A stretch of 64,000 nucleotides of DNA, from assembly GCF_001427125.1 (NCBI RefSeq), contig NZ_LMGK01000001.1:526525-590524 (forward strand), given 5' to 3'. Within the stretch, counting starts at the first letter, position 1. Each line of letters opens with the position of its first letter. The notes beneath the pieces are model-generated. The model was not told the DNA's origin. It did no database searches and worked only from the letters and a program-made list of their open reading frames with translations. Positions 1 through 8,877 of this stretch are shown piece after piece. Source of the stretch: Pseudomonas sp. Root562 (GTDB lineage Bacteria; Pseudomonadota; Gammaproteobacteria; Pseudomonadales; Pseudomonadaceae). A program made the translations under genes and the position numbers.

Positions 1-135
1 GCCGTTAGGGCCGATCAACCCGACAAGCTCGCCGGCGGCCACGTGCAACGAGGCATCACGCAGCTGGAACTGGTGATGACAATGGCCGTGGCCAAGGGGA
101 GTCCAGGAAATATTTGTGAGGTTCAGCGAAGTCAT
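1..135 (-). CDS. ABC transporter ATP-binding protein (N-terminal 45 residues only)
   Basis: Only the first 45 codons are inside the window; the gene runs off the left edge. The start is an ATG at 135-133. The visible part ends in GELVGLIGPNG, the beginning of a Walker A loop, so this is the ATPase of an ABC importer or exporter. Its general look resembles the iron-siderophore/metal group, but the specificity cannot be read from this fragment. Residues 15-21 read GHGHCHH, an unusual His/Cys cluster in the first strand-loop. The gene points the same way as the copper operon upstream of it but is separated by about 200 bp with a REP pair, so co-transcription is uncertain. Confidence 0.75.
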   Translation of the reverse strand, partial: MTSLNLTNISWTPLGHGHCHHQFQLRDASLHVAAGELVGLIGPNG

Positions 136-167
136 GCAGTGACTCTTTAGGTGAAGCGAACGGTCCC

Positions 168-258
168 TTCGCTGGCAAGCCAGCTCCCACAGGTGTTATG
201 TCGATCACAAAAATTGCGTAAGACATGGACCCTGTGGGAGCGGGCTTGCCCGCGATGA
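168..258. repeat. REP pair in inverted orientation
   Basis: Two Pseudomonas REP-type units lie at 168-191 (TGGCAAGCCAGCTCCCACA form) and 230-258 (TGTGGGAGCGGGCTTGCC form) in opposite orientation. They fill most of the 136-337 gap between the PepSY gene and the ABC ATPase gene. I see no other clear signal in this gap. Confidence 0.8.
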
Positions 259-337
259 GGCCAGCAAGTAACCCTGAGTTGCCAGGATGACGCGCGGGCA
301 GTTTACAGGGCCGAGGCTCCCGCGCATCTCGCCTGAC

Positions 338-1717
338 TCACGATGAAGATGAGGCGCTTTCAGTTTCCCGGATGAAGCGCGACAGCACCAGGCGATCGAG
401 CAACCAGACCACCACCAGCGAAGCGCCCACCAGCGGAAATGCCACCGCCAATGCGAACATGATGACCATCGCGGTTTTCCACTTCGGCAGATCATGACGC
501 AGCGGCGGCACACCGAGCTTGCCTTGCGGGCGGCGCTTCCACCAGATCACCACCCCGCTGACGGCGCTGAGCAGGATCATCAGGCAGATCAGCAGCACGA
601 TGATCTGGTTGACCACACCGAACATCTTGCCTTCGTGCAGCATCACGCCGATTTCCGTGGCGCGAGCGACGGCGCCGTAATGCTCGTAGCGCACATCGGC
701 GAGGACCTTGCCGGTGTACTGGTCGACGTGCAGCGTGGCGTCATTGCGCGGGTCGTCGGCGAACACCGCGATGGTGAAAACACCGGTGGCGGTCGTCGGC
801 AAGGTGATGCTGTAACCCGGTTCGACCTTGCCTTGGGTGGCGATGTTCTGCACGTCTTGCAAGCTGATGCTCGGCGCCGCCGGGCCAGCCTGGGCACCAC
901 CGTGGGCCATGTGTTCGGCGTGAGCGCCGGACATCGGCATCGGTGTGTTTTCCATGGCCCAAGGGACAGTCTGGCGCGTGGCACTGTTGAGGCTGCGCGC
1001 TTCGACGTCGGATTTCGGTACGTCGTCCCACATCGCCGCCGGAAACACGTTCCACACGGCCGCATATTGTTGGCCCCAGAACCCGGTCCAGGTCATGCCG
1101 CTCAGCAGCATCACCAACAACAGGGATGCGCCCCAGAAACCGGTGACGGCGTGCAAGTCGCGCCACAGCACGCGGCCACGACTACTGAGGCGCGGCCACA
1201 AGATGCCCGCTGCCTGACCGCGCGGCCACCACAAGAACACCCCGGAAACCACCAGCACCACGCCCCACCCGGCAGCCAGTTCCACCAGCCGGTCACCGAC
1301 GGTACCGATCATCAGTTCGCCGTGGATCGCCCGGGCAATGGCTTGCAGGTTCTTCCTGGCGTCCTGTTCGCCAAGAATGTCGCCATGGTACGGATCGACG
1401 AACACATTCAGCTCGGTGCCGTCTTTGATCACGACAAACTGGGCGCTGCGCTCGGCGTTGACCGGTGGCAGGTATTGCTTGATCGTCGCTTGTGGATACG
1501 AGTCCTTTACGCGTTTGAGCAAGTCATCGGCCGGGATCGTGTGATGGCCGGCCGGGACGTTGAGCAGGCTGCTGTACATCAGCGAGTCGAGCTGCGGTTT
1601 GAACAGATAAATCGTGCCGGTCAGCGCCAGCATTACCATGAATGGCGCAACGAACAATCCGGCATAGAAATGCCAGCGCCAGGCCAGGTTGTAGAAATTC
1701 ACTTTGGGCTGTTTCAT
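338..1717 (-). CDS. PepSY-associated transmembrane protein, last gene of the copper operon
   Basis: 459 residues. The N-terminus (FYNLAWRWHFYAGLFVAPFM) is the typical first membrane helix of PepSY-TM proteins. Further helices follow near residues 145-165 and 195-215 and two close to the C-terminus. The periplasmic loop carries a His/Met-rich stretch (MPMSGAHAEHMAHGG) near residues 263-277, which fits copper binding. The family is linked to metal or siderophore receptor operons, often as inner-membrane reductase-like proteins; the exact reaction is not established here. A GTG just upstream (1720) is also possible, but I chose the ATG at 1717. It follows the oprC-like gene after a REP hairpin. 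Confidence 0.85.
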   Translation of the reverse strand: MKQPKVNFYNLAWRWHFYAGLFVAPFMVMLALTGTIYLFKPQLDSLMYSSLLNVPAGHHTIPADDLLKRVKDSYPQATIKQYLPPVNAERSAQFVVIKDGTELNVFVDPYHGDILGEQDARKNLQAIARAIHGELMIGTVGDRLVELAAGWGVVLVVSGVFLWWPRGQAAGILWPRLSSRGRVLWRDLHAVTGFWGASLLLVMLLSGMTWTGFWGQQYAAVWNVFPAAMWDDVPKSDVEARSLNSATRQTVPWAMENTPMPMSGAHAEHMAHGGAQAGPAAPSISLQDVQNIATQGKVEPGYSITLPTTATGVFTIAVFADDPRNDATLHVDQYTGKVLADVRYEHYGAVARATEIGVMLHEGKMFGVVNQIIVLLICLMILLSAVSGVVIWWKRRPQGKLGVPPLRHDLPKWKTAMVIMFALAVAFPLVGASLVVVWLLDRLVLSRFIRETESASSSS

Positions 1718-1776
1718 CACGTGTGCTCCGCTTGGCTGGATCTTTTAGTTGTTTGTTTTGCGGTTGCTGTACAACC

Positions 1777-1826
1777 GATCGCGGGCAAGCCTTGCTCCTG
1801 CTGTAGGAGCGAGGCTTGCCCGCGAA
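1777..1826. repeat. REP hairpin between oprC and the PepSY gene
   Basis: A nearly perfect inverted repeat of two REP units (GCGGGCAAGCCTTGCTCCT, a 5-base loop, then its complement). It lies inside the operon and may protect the upstream oprC message or reduce read-through into the PepSY gene. Confidence 0.85.
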
Positions 1827-1830
1827 GCTC

Positions 1831-3960
1831 TCAGAAGCTCATATCCACCTTGGTCCAGAGCGTGCGCCCCGGCTCCTTTATGGCTTGCGGGTCATTGGCC
1901 GGGTAGCCGAAACCGGCGTTGCCGGCCAGGTTCAAGTGTTCGGCGTACGCCTTGCCGAACAGGTTGTCGACGCCGCTGCTGACCTTCCAGTTGCTGCTGA
2001 TCCGATAGGCGCCGTTGAGGGAGAACACGCCGAAGCCCGGCGTCTTGTCGAAGTCCTTGCCAACCACGTTGCCTTTGTTCTGGTCGATACGGTTTTGCGC
2101 GGCGACCACTCTCCACAGTGCGCCAGCGCTCCAGTTGTCTTCGCTGTAGGTCAGGCCAAAACGCGCATCCAGCGGCGGCATTTGCGGCAATGCACTGCCA
2201 TCGCTGCTGTTCTTGCCCCAGGCGTAGGCCAGGGTCGCATCGGCTTTCCAGTGTTCGGTTAAGTTGTAGGCAGCGCCCAGTTCGCCACCCATGATCCGCG
2301 CGTCGATGTTCTCGGCTTGCGAGGTCGTGCCCATCATTGTCGGGGTGTAGTTGAACAGGATGTAGTCGTGCACCTGACCGACATAAGCCGAAGCCCAGGC
2401 TTCGAGGTCTTCGGTCTTGTATTGCAGGCCGAAGTCGAGCTGGGTGGTCTTTTCCGGTTTGATCGAGTCGAAGGCATTCACCGAACCGGCGGGGCCGGAC
2501 TTGGGTGAAAACAGCTCCCAGTAATCCGGGAACCGCTGGGTGTGCCCCAGGCCCGCATACAGCGTGGTCGGGCTGTCGGCCAGGTCATGTTCGTAGCGGA
2601 TGAAACCGCTGGGCAGGGTGCCCGCGCGGGTGTCATCGGCAGTCGGGTTCGGCCGGGTCATCATTCCTGAACCGGTGGTCTGCCGGTAATCCTTGGCCGA
2701 AGCGCGGTCCAGGCGTGCACCGCTGATCAATCGGTCACGGTCGGCGGCGTACCAGGTCAATTCGCCGAACACCCCGTAGTTATGGAAGTCGGCATCCTTG
2801 GTGTAGGGCAGGTCCTTGTAGGCATCGACACCCATGGCGCTGCGCTGGCGATGTTCGTTGGTCTGCGCGTCGATGCCACTGATCAACTGCACATCGGCCC
2901 AGCGCCAGGTGCCCTTGATTCGCGCGCCGAGGGTCCGGCGGTCGACATTGGACGCCATTGGCCCGGCCATCATCCCGGTACCGGACGGCGTGCGCAGGGT
3001 GTAGTTGTCCATCACGTGGTCGGCGTAGTTGTAATAGACCTGGGCTTCGAGCTTTTCCAGTACGTCGCTGAGGTTGGATTTCTCGAAGCGCAGGCCCAGG
3101 CTTTCGCGCTTGAATTGTGAACCGTCCATGCCGCGACCGGCGTACCGGGCCTCGCCGTCACCCTTGCCTGCGGTCAGCTCCAGCAGGGTATCGGCGTCCG
3201 GGGTCCAGCCCAGTGCGACATCGCCGTTCCATTTGTCATAACGCGAGGCGACGGTGTCGTTGTTGCCGTCCTTGTAATCGTCGGCCTGGGCGGTGTTGCC
3301 AATCACCCGCACGTAGCCCAGTGGCCCGCCAGCAGCGGCGTCCAGCACTTTATCGAAACGACCATTGGAGCCGGCCAGCACACTGGCGTTAACCCGCGTA
3401 CCCAGTTCACCGAAACTTTCCGGTTCGCGATCGAAGAGGATGGTGCCGGCCGAAGCCCCCGGTCCCCAAAGTACGGTCTGCGGGCCTTTGATGACCGTAA
3501 GCTTGTCGTAGGTTTCCGGTGAGATGTAGGAGGTGGGGGCGTCCATCCGCCCTGGGCAAGCGCCAAGCATCATGCCGCCGTTGGTGAGAATGTTCAGGCG
3601 CGAACCGAACATGCCCCGCAGCACCGGATCGCCGTTGGTACCGCCATTGCGCACCTGGGCGAATCCCGGGATGGTTTTCAGATAATCCGAACCATCGCTG
3701 GCCGGCACCGGTTGCCGCGGGTCTTTCGGATTGGTGACGATGGTCAGCGGCGAACTCGGGGCAATGGCGGTGATGACCGTCGGGCTCAGTTCTTCAGCAT
3801 GACCTGGGTGTTCATCGGCCAGCACCGAAGGTGTCAGCAAGGCTCCGCACAGAATGGCGGTGGCGTGCCTGAAACGAATCATGGATTCGTTCGGGGTAAA
3901 AGACACTTGGGCAGGGCTCAAGCGTGTGTCAGCAGAAAACCTGGACATTGCAATTTCCAT
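1831..3960 (-). CDS. oprC: TonB-dependent copper receptor, OprC type
   Basis: 709 residues; outer-membrane gated channel for copper. After an N-terminal export signal comes the plug domain, then a beta-barrel ending in the aromatic terminal strand WTKVDMSF. The plug holds the segment NGGMMLGACPGRMDAPTSY, including C135-x3-M139, which matches the Cys-x3-Met copper site known for P. aeruginosa OprC. The barrel loops have further Met pairs (GTGMMAGPM, GSGMMTRP, TMMGTT). The stretch SSPLTIVTNPKDPRQP also matches OprC closely. In-frame ATGs exist at 3960, 3948 and 3882; none has a strong ribosome site. The signal peptide (RHATAILCGALLTPSVLADE) is retained with any of them. It lies in an operon with PCu(A)C and DUF2946 genes, which supports copper. 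Confidence 0.93.
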   Translation of the reverse strand: MEIAMSRFSADTRLSPAQVSFTPNESMIRFRHATAILCGALLTPSVLADEHPGHAEELSPTVITAIAPSSPLTIVTNPKDPRQPVPASDGSDYLKTIPGFAQVRNGGTNGDPVLRGMFGSRLNILTNGGMMLGACPGRMDAPTSYISPETYDKLTVIKGPQTVLWGPGASAGTILFDREPESFGELGTRVNASVLAGSNGRFDKVLDAAAGGPLGYVRVIGNTAQADDYKDGNNDTVASRYDKWNGDVALGWTPDADTLLELTAGKGDGEARYAGRGMDGSQFKRESLGLRFEKSNLSDVLEKLEAQVYYNYADHVMDNYTLRTPSGTGMMAGPMASNVDRRTLGARIKGTWRWADVQLISGIDAQTNEHRQRSAMGVDAYKDLPYTKDADFHNYGVFGELTWYAADRDRLISGARLDRASAKDYRQTTGSGMMTRPNPTADDTRAGTLPSGFIRYEHDLADSPTTLYAGLGHTQRFPDYWELFSPKSGPAGSVNAFDSIKPEKTTQLDFGLQYKTEDLEAWASAYVGQVHDYILFNYTPTMMGTTSQAENIDARIMGGELGAAYNLTEHWKADATLAYAWGKNSSDGSALPQMPPLDARFGLTYSEDNWSAGALWRVVAAQNRIDQNKGNVVGKDFDKTPGFGVFSLNGAYRISSNWKVSSGVDNLFGKAYAEHLNLAGNAGFGYPANDPQAIKEPGRTLWTKVDMSF

Positions 3961-4031
3961 CGAGCAGTCGTAAACGACACGGCGGACAACCAGAGCTGTC
4001 TTCTCAACCGTGTGAAATCAGAGGTGGCTGT

Positions 4032-4478
4032 TTACGCGACGATGGGCGGGGCGCGGGTGCGGGCTCCGGGGAAAAAGGTTTGCCGGGCATGGCCCAGGCG
4101 TGGGGAGGGGATGGTGAATGTGTTGACGGGCGGGATGTTGAATGCGACGAAGGATCCGCCGCCGGTCAATGCCGGGCAATTGAACAGCAGGCTGCAATAG
4201 CCGCATTTTTCCCAGATCGCATGGTGCCCCGATGCTGGCGGGCAGTGTTCAGCCGGTGGTTGCGTGCCGTGGTCGGCGTGCTCCATCGCCGACATGTCCA
4301 TGCTCATGTCCATCGACATGTTCATCGACATCGGGGCGCGCTGATCCATCGGCATCGACTGAGAAATCAGTGGACCGATAAAGATCATCAGCATGGCGAA
4401 CAGGCTGATCCAGCTGCCGCTCCTCAGGCGTGAAGGCTGATGGCGGTGGGCGGATGACCTGGCGCTTGACGTGCGCAT
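4032..4478 (-). CDS. DUF2946 family protein, Met/His-rich
   Basis: 148 residues with one N-terminal membrane segment (about residues 24-41). Residues 50-66 are a striking Met repeat (MSMNMSMDMSMDMSAM) followed by His-containing EHADHGTQ. Met-rich and His-rich runs of this kind bind Cu(I) and Cu(II) in periplasmic copper proteins. The central WEKCGYCSLLFNCPAL segment, with three cysteines, is typical of DUF2946. The gene sits between the copper chaperone and the copper receptor. A periplasmic, membrane-tethered copper-binding role is inferred; the family has no firm biochemical function. The 3961-4031 gap before oprC shows nothing clear. Confidence 0.8.
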   Translation of the reverse strand: MRTSSARSSAHRHQPSRLRSGSWISLFAMLMIFIGPLISQSMPMDQRAPMSMNMSMDMSMDMSAMEHADHGTQPPAEHCPPASGHHAIWEKCGYCSLLFNCPALTGGGSFVAFNIPPVNTFTIPSPRLGHARQTFFPGARTRAPPIVA

Positions 4479-4499
4479 GGACGGATTCGGCTCAGCGGG

Positions 4500-4979
4500 T
4501 TACTGAGCGTGCGCGTGCTGGTGCGTGACCTCGGGTGGCTGCTTCTGCACCGCCACTTCAACCGTCACGTCACCGGCCTTCTCGAAATGCAGGGTCAACG
4601 GAAAGCGCTTGCCATCGACCAGCAGGCCACGGTCTTTCAAGTTCACCAGCATCACGTGGTAGGCCATCGGTGCAAACGTGACGTTGGCGCCAGCAGGGAT
4701 ATCCACGTTGGGTACCTGTTGCATTTTCATCAGGTCGTTTTGCATCACATGTTCATGCAGTTGCGCTTCGCCAGAAAGTGGCGAGTCGACGCTGAGCAAG
4801 CGGTCGGCGGTATTGCCCGCGTTGTGAATGACGAAATACGCGGCAACTGTCGGCGCATTGGGCGGCAGTTCCTGCGACCAGGGATGAGCGATTTCCAGGG
4901 CGCCAACTTTGTATTCGTGGGCATTGGCAAAACAGGCAGGCAGCAGCAACGCGGCCAGAACGATGAATTTGTTCAACAT
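4500..4979 (-). CDS. Periplasmic copper chaperone, PCu(A)C family
   Basis: 159 residues with a signal peptide of about 20 residues (cleavage near FANA/HEYK). It carries the complete PCu(A)C metal motif H-x10-M-x21-H-x-M: H75, M86, H108 and M110. It ends in a His-rich tail (THQHAHAQ). PCu(A)C proteins bind Cu(I)/Cu(II) in the periplasm and pass it to acceptor proteins such as the Cu(A) site of cytochrome oxidase or to other copper carriers. The start ATG has a good site (GGAGAACTGCC). It is the second gene of the copper operon, 21 bp from the downstream DUF2946 gene. Confidence 0.9.
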   Translation of the reverse strand: MLNKFIVLAALLLPACFANAHEYKVGALEIAHPWSQELPPNAPTVAAYFVIHNAGNTADRLLSVDSPLSGEAQLHEHVMQNDLMKMQQVPNVDIPAGANVTFAPMAYHVMLVNLKDRGLLVDGKRFPLTLHFEKAGDVTVEVAVQKQPPEVTHQHAHAQ

Positions 4980-5027
4980 GGCAGTTCTCCAGAACGATTC
5001 GAAACGCAGGTCAATTGCGAGAAGAAA

Positions 5028-5426
5028 TCACACCAGAGGGGAGGCACGGGGATTGAGGCTTGGCCATTGCTGGCGCGGTGTCGGCGTGTTGAGCGACGAC
5101 GCTGGCAGGCTTCGATTGGACTCGAACTGCGCGAAATACAGTCGCGGTTCATGGCCGGGCAACGCCACCAAGGGAGCAGAGCCCGAGCAGCACCAGCAGT
5201 GCTGCATGTTGGAATGATCGTCGTTTTGCGGGGCTTTTTGTTCGATTTTGCCCAGGGAGATCGCCACCATTTTGGTGCCGCTCGATGTGCAAAAGCTGCC
5301 CCACAACAATTGTTCGGCGGGTGACTTCGCCGACTGCGCCATCGCTCCGGACATCGGCATGGCGAGCATGTTGAACAGCACTGCGAAGCAGGCTATCCAG
5401 GCAATTGCGAGCCGTTGTCGGGACAT
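5028..5426 (-). CDS. DUF2946 family protein, first gene of the copper operon
   Basis: 132 residues. The N-terminal hydrophobic segment (IAWIACFAVLFNMLAMPMSG) can serve as an anchor or signal. The middle has SFCTSSGTKMV and HSNMQHCWCCSG, which give Met, His and four Cys suited to binding copper. DUF2946 proteins are small and often found next to copper receptors; no enzymatic role is known. This gene and 4032-4478 are two members of the same family in one operon. The start at 5426 opens the operon downstream of a palindromic region. Confidence 0.8.
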   Translation of the reverse strand: MSRQRLAIAWIACFAVLFNMLAMPMSGAMAQSAKSPAEQLLWGSFCTSSGTKMVAISLGKIEQKAPQNDDHSNMQHCWCCSGSAPLVALPGHEPRLYFAQFESNRSLPASSLNTPTPRQQWPSLNPRASPLV

Positions 5427-5449
5427 GGGACAAAATCCGGTGGGTGAGC

Positions 5450-5480
5450 GATCAGGCGCGGGCTATTTAGCCTGATCAGG
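5450..5480. promoter_or_regulatory. Candidate operator upstream of the copper operon
   Basis: An 8-bp inverted repeat GATCAGGC / GCCTGATC (5450-5457 and 5470-5477) overlaps a perfect 10-bp palindrome CCTGATCAGG (5471-5480). It lies 24-54 bp upstream of the first start codon on the minus strand. A metal-responsive regulator is a plausible binder, but the site does not match any operator I can name with certainty. It could also be an RNA hairpin in the 5' leader. Confidence 0.4.
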
Positions 5481-5636
5481 GCCGATAAGTAAAAAAGCGG
5501 CGTGCGGTGTGGTGTCGCAGCGTCGACCGTTCTTAGTGTTCATGATAGTCGTGAATTCAAAATGCCAGTACCACTTAAGCTTTGTTCAAATTTTCTAGAC
5601 CTCAGTGGACACCCACTCAAAAACCAGACAACGCAA

Positions 5637-5667
5637 TCCTGTGGGAGCGTACCTGCTCGCGACGATG
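5637..5667. repeat. Single REP unit
   Basis: One REP-type unit (CCTGTGGGAGCGTACCTGCT core) lies between cobK and the copper operon. The rest of the 5427-5687 gap holds the copper operon leader/promoter and nothing else that I can name. Confidence 0.7.
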
Positions 5668-5687
5668 ACCTATGGTAATCAGAGTCC

Positions 5688-6416
5688 CTATGTAAATTGC
5701 TGCATTCTCAATACTTGTAACACTTCCGTCACCGAACCAAACTCCCGCTCAACCCCCGGCAACACCGGCCGTTTCAACACCAGCACCGGCACCCCACGCT
5801 CCCGCGCCACGTCCAGCTTCGGCTCGGTCGCCGTGCTGCCGCTGTTCTTGCTGATCAGCACGTCGATCTGCCGGCGCTCAAACAACTCGCGCTCATCGTC
5901 GATCAGGAACGGGCCGCGCGCGCCGATTACCTCGCAGCGCTCGTTGCCGGGATAAACGTCGAGGGCGCGCAGGGTCCAGAATTGCTCCGGGGGAATTTCG
6001 TCCAGGTGCTGCAACGGTTCGCGGCCGAGGGTGAACAGCGGGCGGCGAAACGGTTTCAGGGCTTCGATCAAGTCGGCCCAATCGCTGACTTCCCGCCAGT
6101 CATCACCGGCCTGTGCTTGCCACGCCGGACGCCGCAGTGCCCAGCAGGGAATACCGCTTGAACGTGCAGCAGTTGCCGCGTTCCGACTGATTTGTGCGGC
6201 GTAGGGGTGAGTGGCGTCCAGCAACAGATCGATGCCTTCATCGCGAATGAATTGCGCCAACCCTTCGGCACCGCCGTAGCCGCCGACCCGAACCTGACAT
6301 TGCAGATCCGTCGGCACGCGGCCGATGCCGGCCAGACTATAGATGTGTTGCGGCCCCAGGGTTCGGGCAATGGCCAGGGCCTCGGTCACGCCACCGAGCA
6401 ACAGCATTCGTTTCAT
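5688..6416 (-). CDS. cobK: Precorrin-6A / cobalt-precorrin-6A reductase
   Basis: 242 residues, the usual CobK/CbiJ length. It reduces precorrin-6A to the dihydro form with NADPH in the corrin ring pathway. The N-terminus [16 protein letters not shown] is the nucleotide-binding start typical of the family. The segments [14 protein letters not shown] and [14 protein letters not shown] are family signatures. The start ATG overlaps the stop of cbiD by four bases, so the two are translationally coupled. It is the last gene of the minus-strand operon cobL-cbiD-cobK. Confidence 0.93.
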   Translation of the reverse strand: MKRMLLLGGVTEALAIARTLGPQHIYSLAGIGRVPTDLQCQVRVGGYGGAEGLAQFIRDEGIDLLLDATHPYAAQISRNAATAARSSGIPCWALRRPAWQAQAGDDWREVSDWADLIEALKPFRRPLFTLGREPLQHLDEIPPEQFWTLRALDVYPGNERCEVIGARGPFLIDDERELFERRQIDVLISKNSGSTATEPKLDVARERGVPVLVLKRPVLPGVEREFGSVTEVLQVLRMQQFT

Positions 6417-7510
6417 TGAAAAGCCCCCGCATGCCCGACGATCCCGCCCTGGCGGTCGATGGCGAACACTTCGACCTGAACCTGCGCAGGGACCACGCTA
6501 CGGGCAAACGCCAGGGCGTGACGGCATACCGCATCACCGAGGGCGATACCGGCGGCGCTGGCCATGGCCAAGGCCTGCTGACTGGTGTTGGCATCACGGA
6601 TGCCTTGCTGCAACGCTGCATCGGCACCCACTGCAGCGGCCCATTCGGCCAGCTGCGGCAAGTCGATGCTCGAATGACGACTGTGCAAGTCCATGTGCCC
6701 TGCGGCCAGTTTGCTGATCTTGCCGAAGCCGCCACAAAGGCTGAGTTTATCCACAGGCACCTTGCGCAAATGCTTGAGCACCGCGCCGACGAAATCGCCC
6801 ATTTCGATCAGGGCGATTTCCGGCAGGCCATAGACCCGGCGCATGGTGTCTTCGCTGGCGTTGCCGGTGCAGGCGGCGATGTGCAGGTAACCGTTGGTTT
6901 TGGCGACATCGATGCCTTGGTGAATCGAGGCGATGTACGCCGCGCAGGAAAACGGCCGGACAATGCCGCTGGTGCCGAGAATCGACAGGCCACCGAGAAT
7001 ACCCAGGCGCGGGTTCATGGTTTTCAATGCCAGTGCTTCACCGTTTTCGACATTCACCGTGACCTCGAAGCCGCCGCTGTAACCGTGTTCTGCGGCGAGT
7101 TGGGTCAGGTGATCGCTGATCATTTTGCGCGGCACCGGATTGATCGCCGGTTCACCGACGCCCAGTACCAGCCCGGGACGGGTGACGGTGCCGACACCGT
7201 GTCCGGCAAGGAAGCAAATACCTGGCTCAGCGCGCAGTCGCACTTGGGAATAGAGCAAGGCACCGTGGGTGACGTCGGGATCATCACCGGCATCCTTGAT
7301 CGTGCCGGCTTCGGCGCTATCGTTCGTCAGCCGACAGAACTCCAGGCGCATCTGCACTTGTTTGCCCTTGGGCAAGATGATGTGTACCGCGTCCGCCGCC
7401 GCGCCGGTGAGCAACAGGCGAGCCGCCGCGAGACTGGTCGCTGTGGCGCAACTGCCAGTGGTCAGGCCACTGCGCAGGGGGGCAGGTTGTTCGGCGGTTT
7501 CGTCACGCAT
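6413..7510 (-). CDS. cbiD: Cobalt-precorrin-5B C1-methyltransferase
   Basis: 365 residues. CbiD transfers the C1 methyl group and releases the two-carbon fragment. In Pseudomonas it stands in for CobF of the classical aerobic pathway. The N-terminus [20 protein letters not shown] is the CbiD signature. Later the motifs [12 protein letters not shown] and [15 protein letters not shown] are conserved. I chose the ATG at 7510, giving MRDETAE, because the upstream in-frame extension overlaps cobL coding sequence. The start overlaps the cobL stop by eight bases. Confidence 0.92.
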   Translation of the reverse strand: MRDETAEQPAPLRSGLTTGSCATATSLAAARLLLTGAAADAVHIILPKGKQVQMRLEFCRLTNDSAEAGTIKDAGDDPDVTHGALLYSQVRLRAEPGICFLAGHGVGTVTRPGLVLGVGEPAINPVPRKMISDHLTQLAAEHGYSGGFEVTVNVENGEALALKTMNPRLGILGGLSILGTSGIVRPFSCAAYIASIHQGIDVAKTNGYLHIAACTGNASEDTMRRVYGLPEIALIEMGDFVGAVLKHLRKVPVDKLSLCGGFGKISKLAAGHMDLHSRHSSIDLPQLAEWAAAVGADAALQQGIRDANTSQQALAMASAAGIALGDAVCRHALAFARSVVPAQVQVEVFAIDRQGGIVGHAGAFQ

Positions 7511-8714
7511 CGAGAGGTTTCGTCGTGTCCAGAAGAGTAATCGGCAAGGCCTGACGCCAGGTATCGAAGTCACCCAGCGGTTGCGCCTGCGCGATGTGGA
7601 TGCGCGTCAGTTCCCCGCCGTGCTGTTCACGCCATGCCATCAGGGTCATTTCACTTTGCAATGTGACCGCATTGGCAATCAGCCGGCCACCGGGTTTGAG
7701 GGCGGCCCAACAGGCGTCCAGCACGCCTTCGCGGGTGACGCCGCCACCGATGAAAATCGCGTCCGGACGTTCCAGGTCTTGAAGTGCTTGCGGTGCATGG
7801 CCGCGAATCAGCTGCAGGCCAGGCACACCGAGGGCATCGCGGTTATGTTCGATCAATTGCTGCCGCCCTGCATCGGCCTCGATGGCCAGTGCCCGACAAC
7901 TCGGGTGGGCACGCATCCATTCGATGCCGATCGAGCCGCTGCCAGCGCCGACATCCCATAGCAGTTCGCCGGGCGTCGGGGCCAGGCGTGCGAGGGTGAT
8001 CGCCCGGACATCGCGCTTGGTGATCTGGCCGTCGTGCTTGAAGGCCGAGTCTGGCAGGCCGGCCAGCCGTGACAGGCGGGGTGTGGAGGGGGCGGCAAGG
8101 CAGTCGATCGCGATCAGGTTCAAGTCGGCGATGACCGGGTCGGCCCAGTCGCTGGCGATGCCGTCGATACGTCGTTCGGCTTCGCCACCCAAATGTTCCA
8201 GCACGGTCAGACGGCTCGGGCCGAAGCCTCGTTCACGCAGCAGCGCGGCGACTGCGGTGGGGGTGCGCCCATCGTTGCTCAGCACCAGCAAGCGCACGCC
8301 GCTGAACAGCTGTGCGCCGAGTGCGGCGATCGGGCGGGCAACCACTGACAGCGTGACCACTTCCTGCAACGGCCAGCCCATCCTGGCGGCGGCCAGCGAA
8401 CAGGAAGAGGGCGCCGGTAGCGTCAGCATTTCCTCGCAGGGCACGTGTCGTGCAAGGCTGGCGCCCACGCCGAAGAACATCGGATCGCCACTGGCCAGGA
8501 CGCATACCGGTTCGCCACGCCGGGTCAATACCGGTTCAAGTGTGAATGGACTTGGCCACAGTTGCCGTTGCCCACGGACGCAGGCTGGCAGCAAATCCAG
8601 TTGCCGTTGCCCACCGATGATCCGCGCAGCATTCAGCAGGGCGTGTCGGGCATTTTTGCCAAGCCCCTTGAAGCCATCCTCTGCGATGCCTACCACTGTC
8701 AGCCACGGGGTCAT
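7503..8714 (-). CDS. cobL: Precorrin-6Y C5,15-methyltransferase (decarboxylating)
   Basis: 403 residues, the fused CbiE-CbiT form. The N-terminal half is a tetrapyrrole methylase ([11 protein letters not shown], then [11 protein letters not shown]). The C-terminal half is a SAM-dependent methyltransferase with [19 protein letters not shown] as its glycine-rich loop. Together they methylate C5 and C15 and decarboxylate the acetate side chain. The ATG at 8714 has a GAGGAAC site and gives the standard N-terminus; a GTG at 8726 is less likely. First gene of the minus-strand cob operon. The 8715-8877 gap should hold its promoter, but I cannot assign the boxes. Confidence 0.93.
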   Translation of the reverse strand: MTPWLTVVGIAEDGFKGLGKNARHALLNAARIIGGQRQLDLLPACVRGQRQLWPSPFTLEPVLTRRGEPVCVLASGDPMFFGVGASLARHVPCEEMLTLPAPSSCSLAAARMGWPLQEVVTLSVVARPIAALGAQLFSGVRLLVLSNDGRTPTAVAALLRERGFGPSRLTVLEHLGGEAERRIDGIASDWADPVIADLNLIAIDCLAAPSTPRLSRLAGLPDSAFKHDGQITKRDVRAITLARLAPTPGELLWDVGAGSGSIGIEWMRAHPSCRALAIEADAGRQQLIEHNRDALGVPGLQLIRGHAPQALQDLERPDAIFIGGGVTREGVLDACWAALKPGGRLIANAVTLQSEMTLMAWREQHGGELTRIHIAQAQPLGDFDTWRQALPITLLDTTKPLDA

Positions 8715-8877
8715 GCTGTTCCTCACCTATCAATCGACGCCAAACATCAGGGTGCCGGTCCGTGTCCGGCTGGCGGTCGCACATGATAACGCGGTATGGA
8801 AGTCATTCGCCTGTGGTTGTCGGGTGAAATCGTGGTTGGCGTTGACAGCCTTCCAAGTGGCAGAAGAAGTGATTCTA

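Noticed and set aside
494..1906. A 470-residue frame on the plus strand opposite the PepSY gene
   Set aside because: Its translation is rich in His, Gln and Arg with no domain, while the opposite strand encodes a clear PepSY protein.
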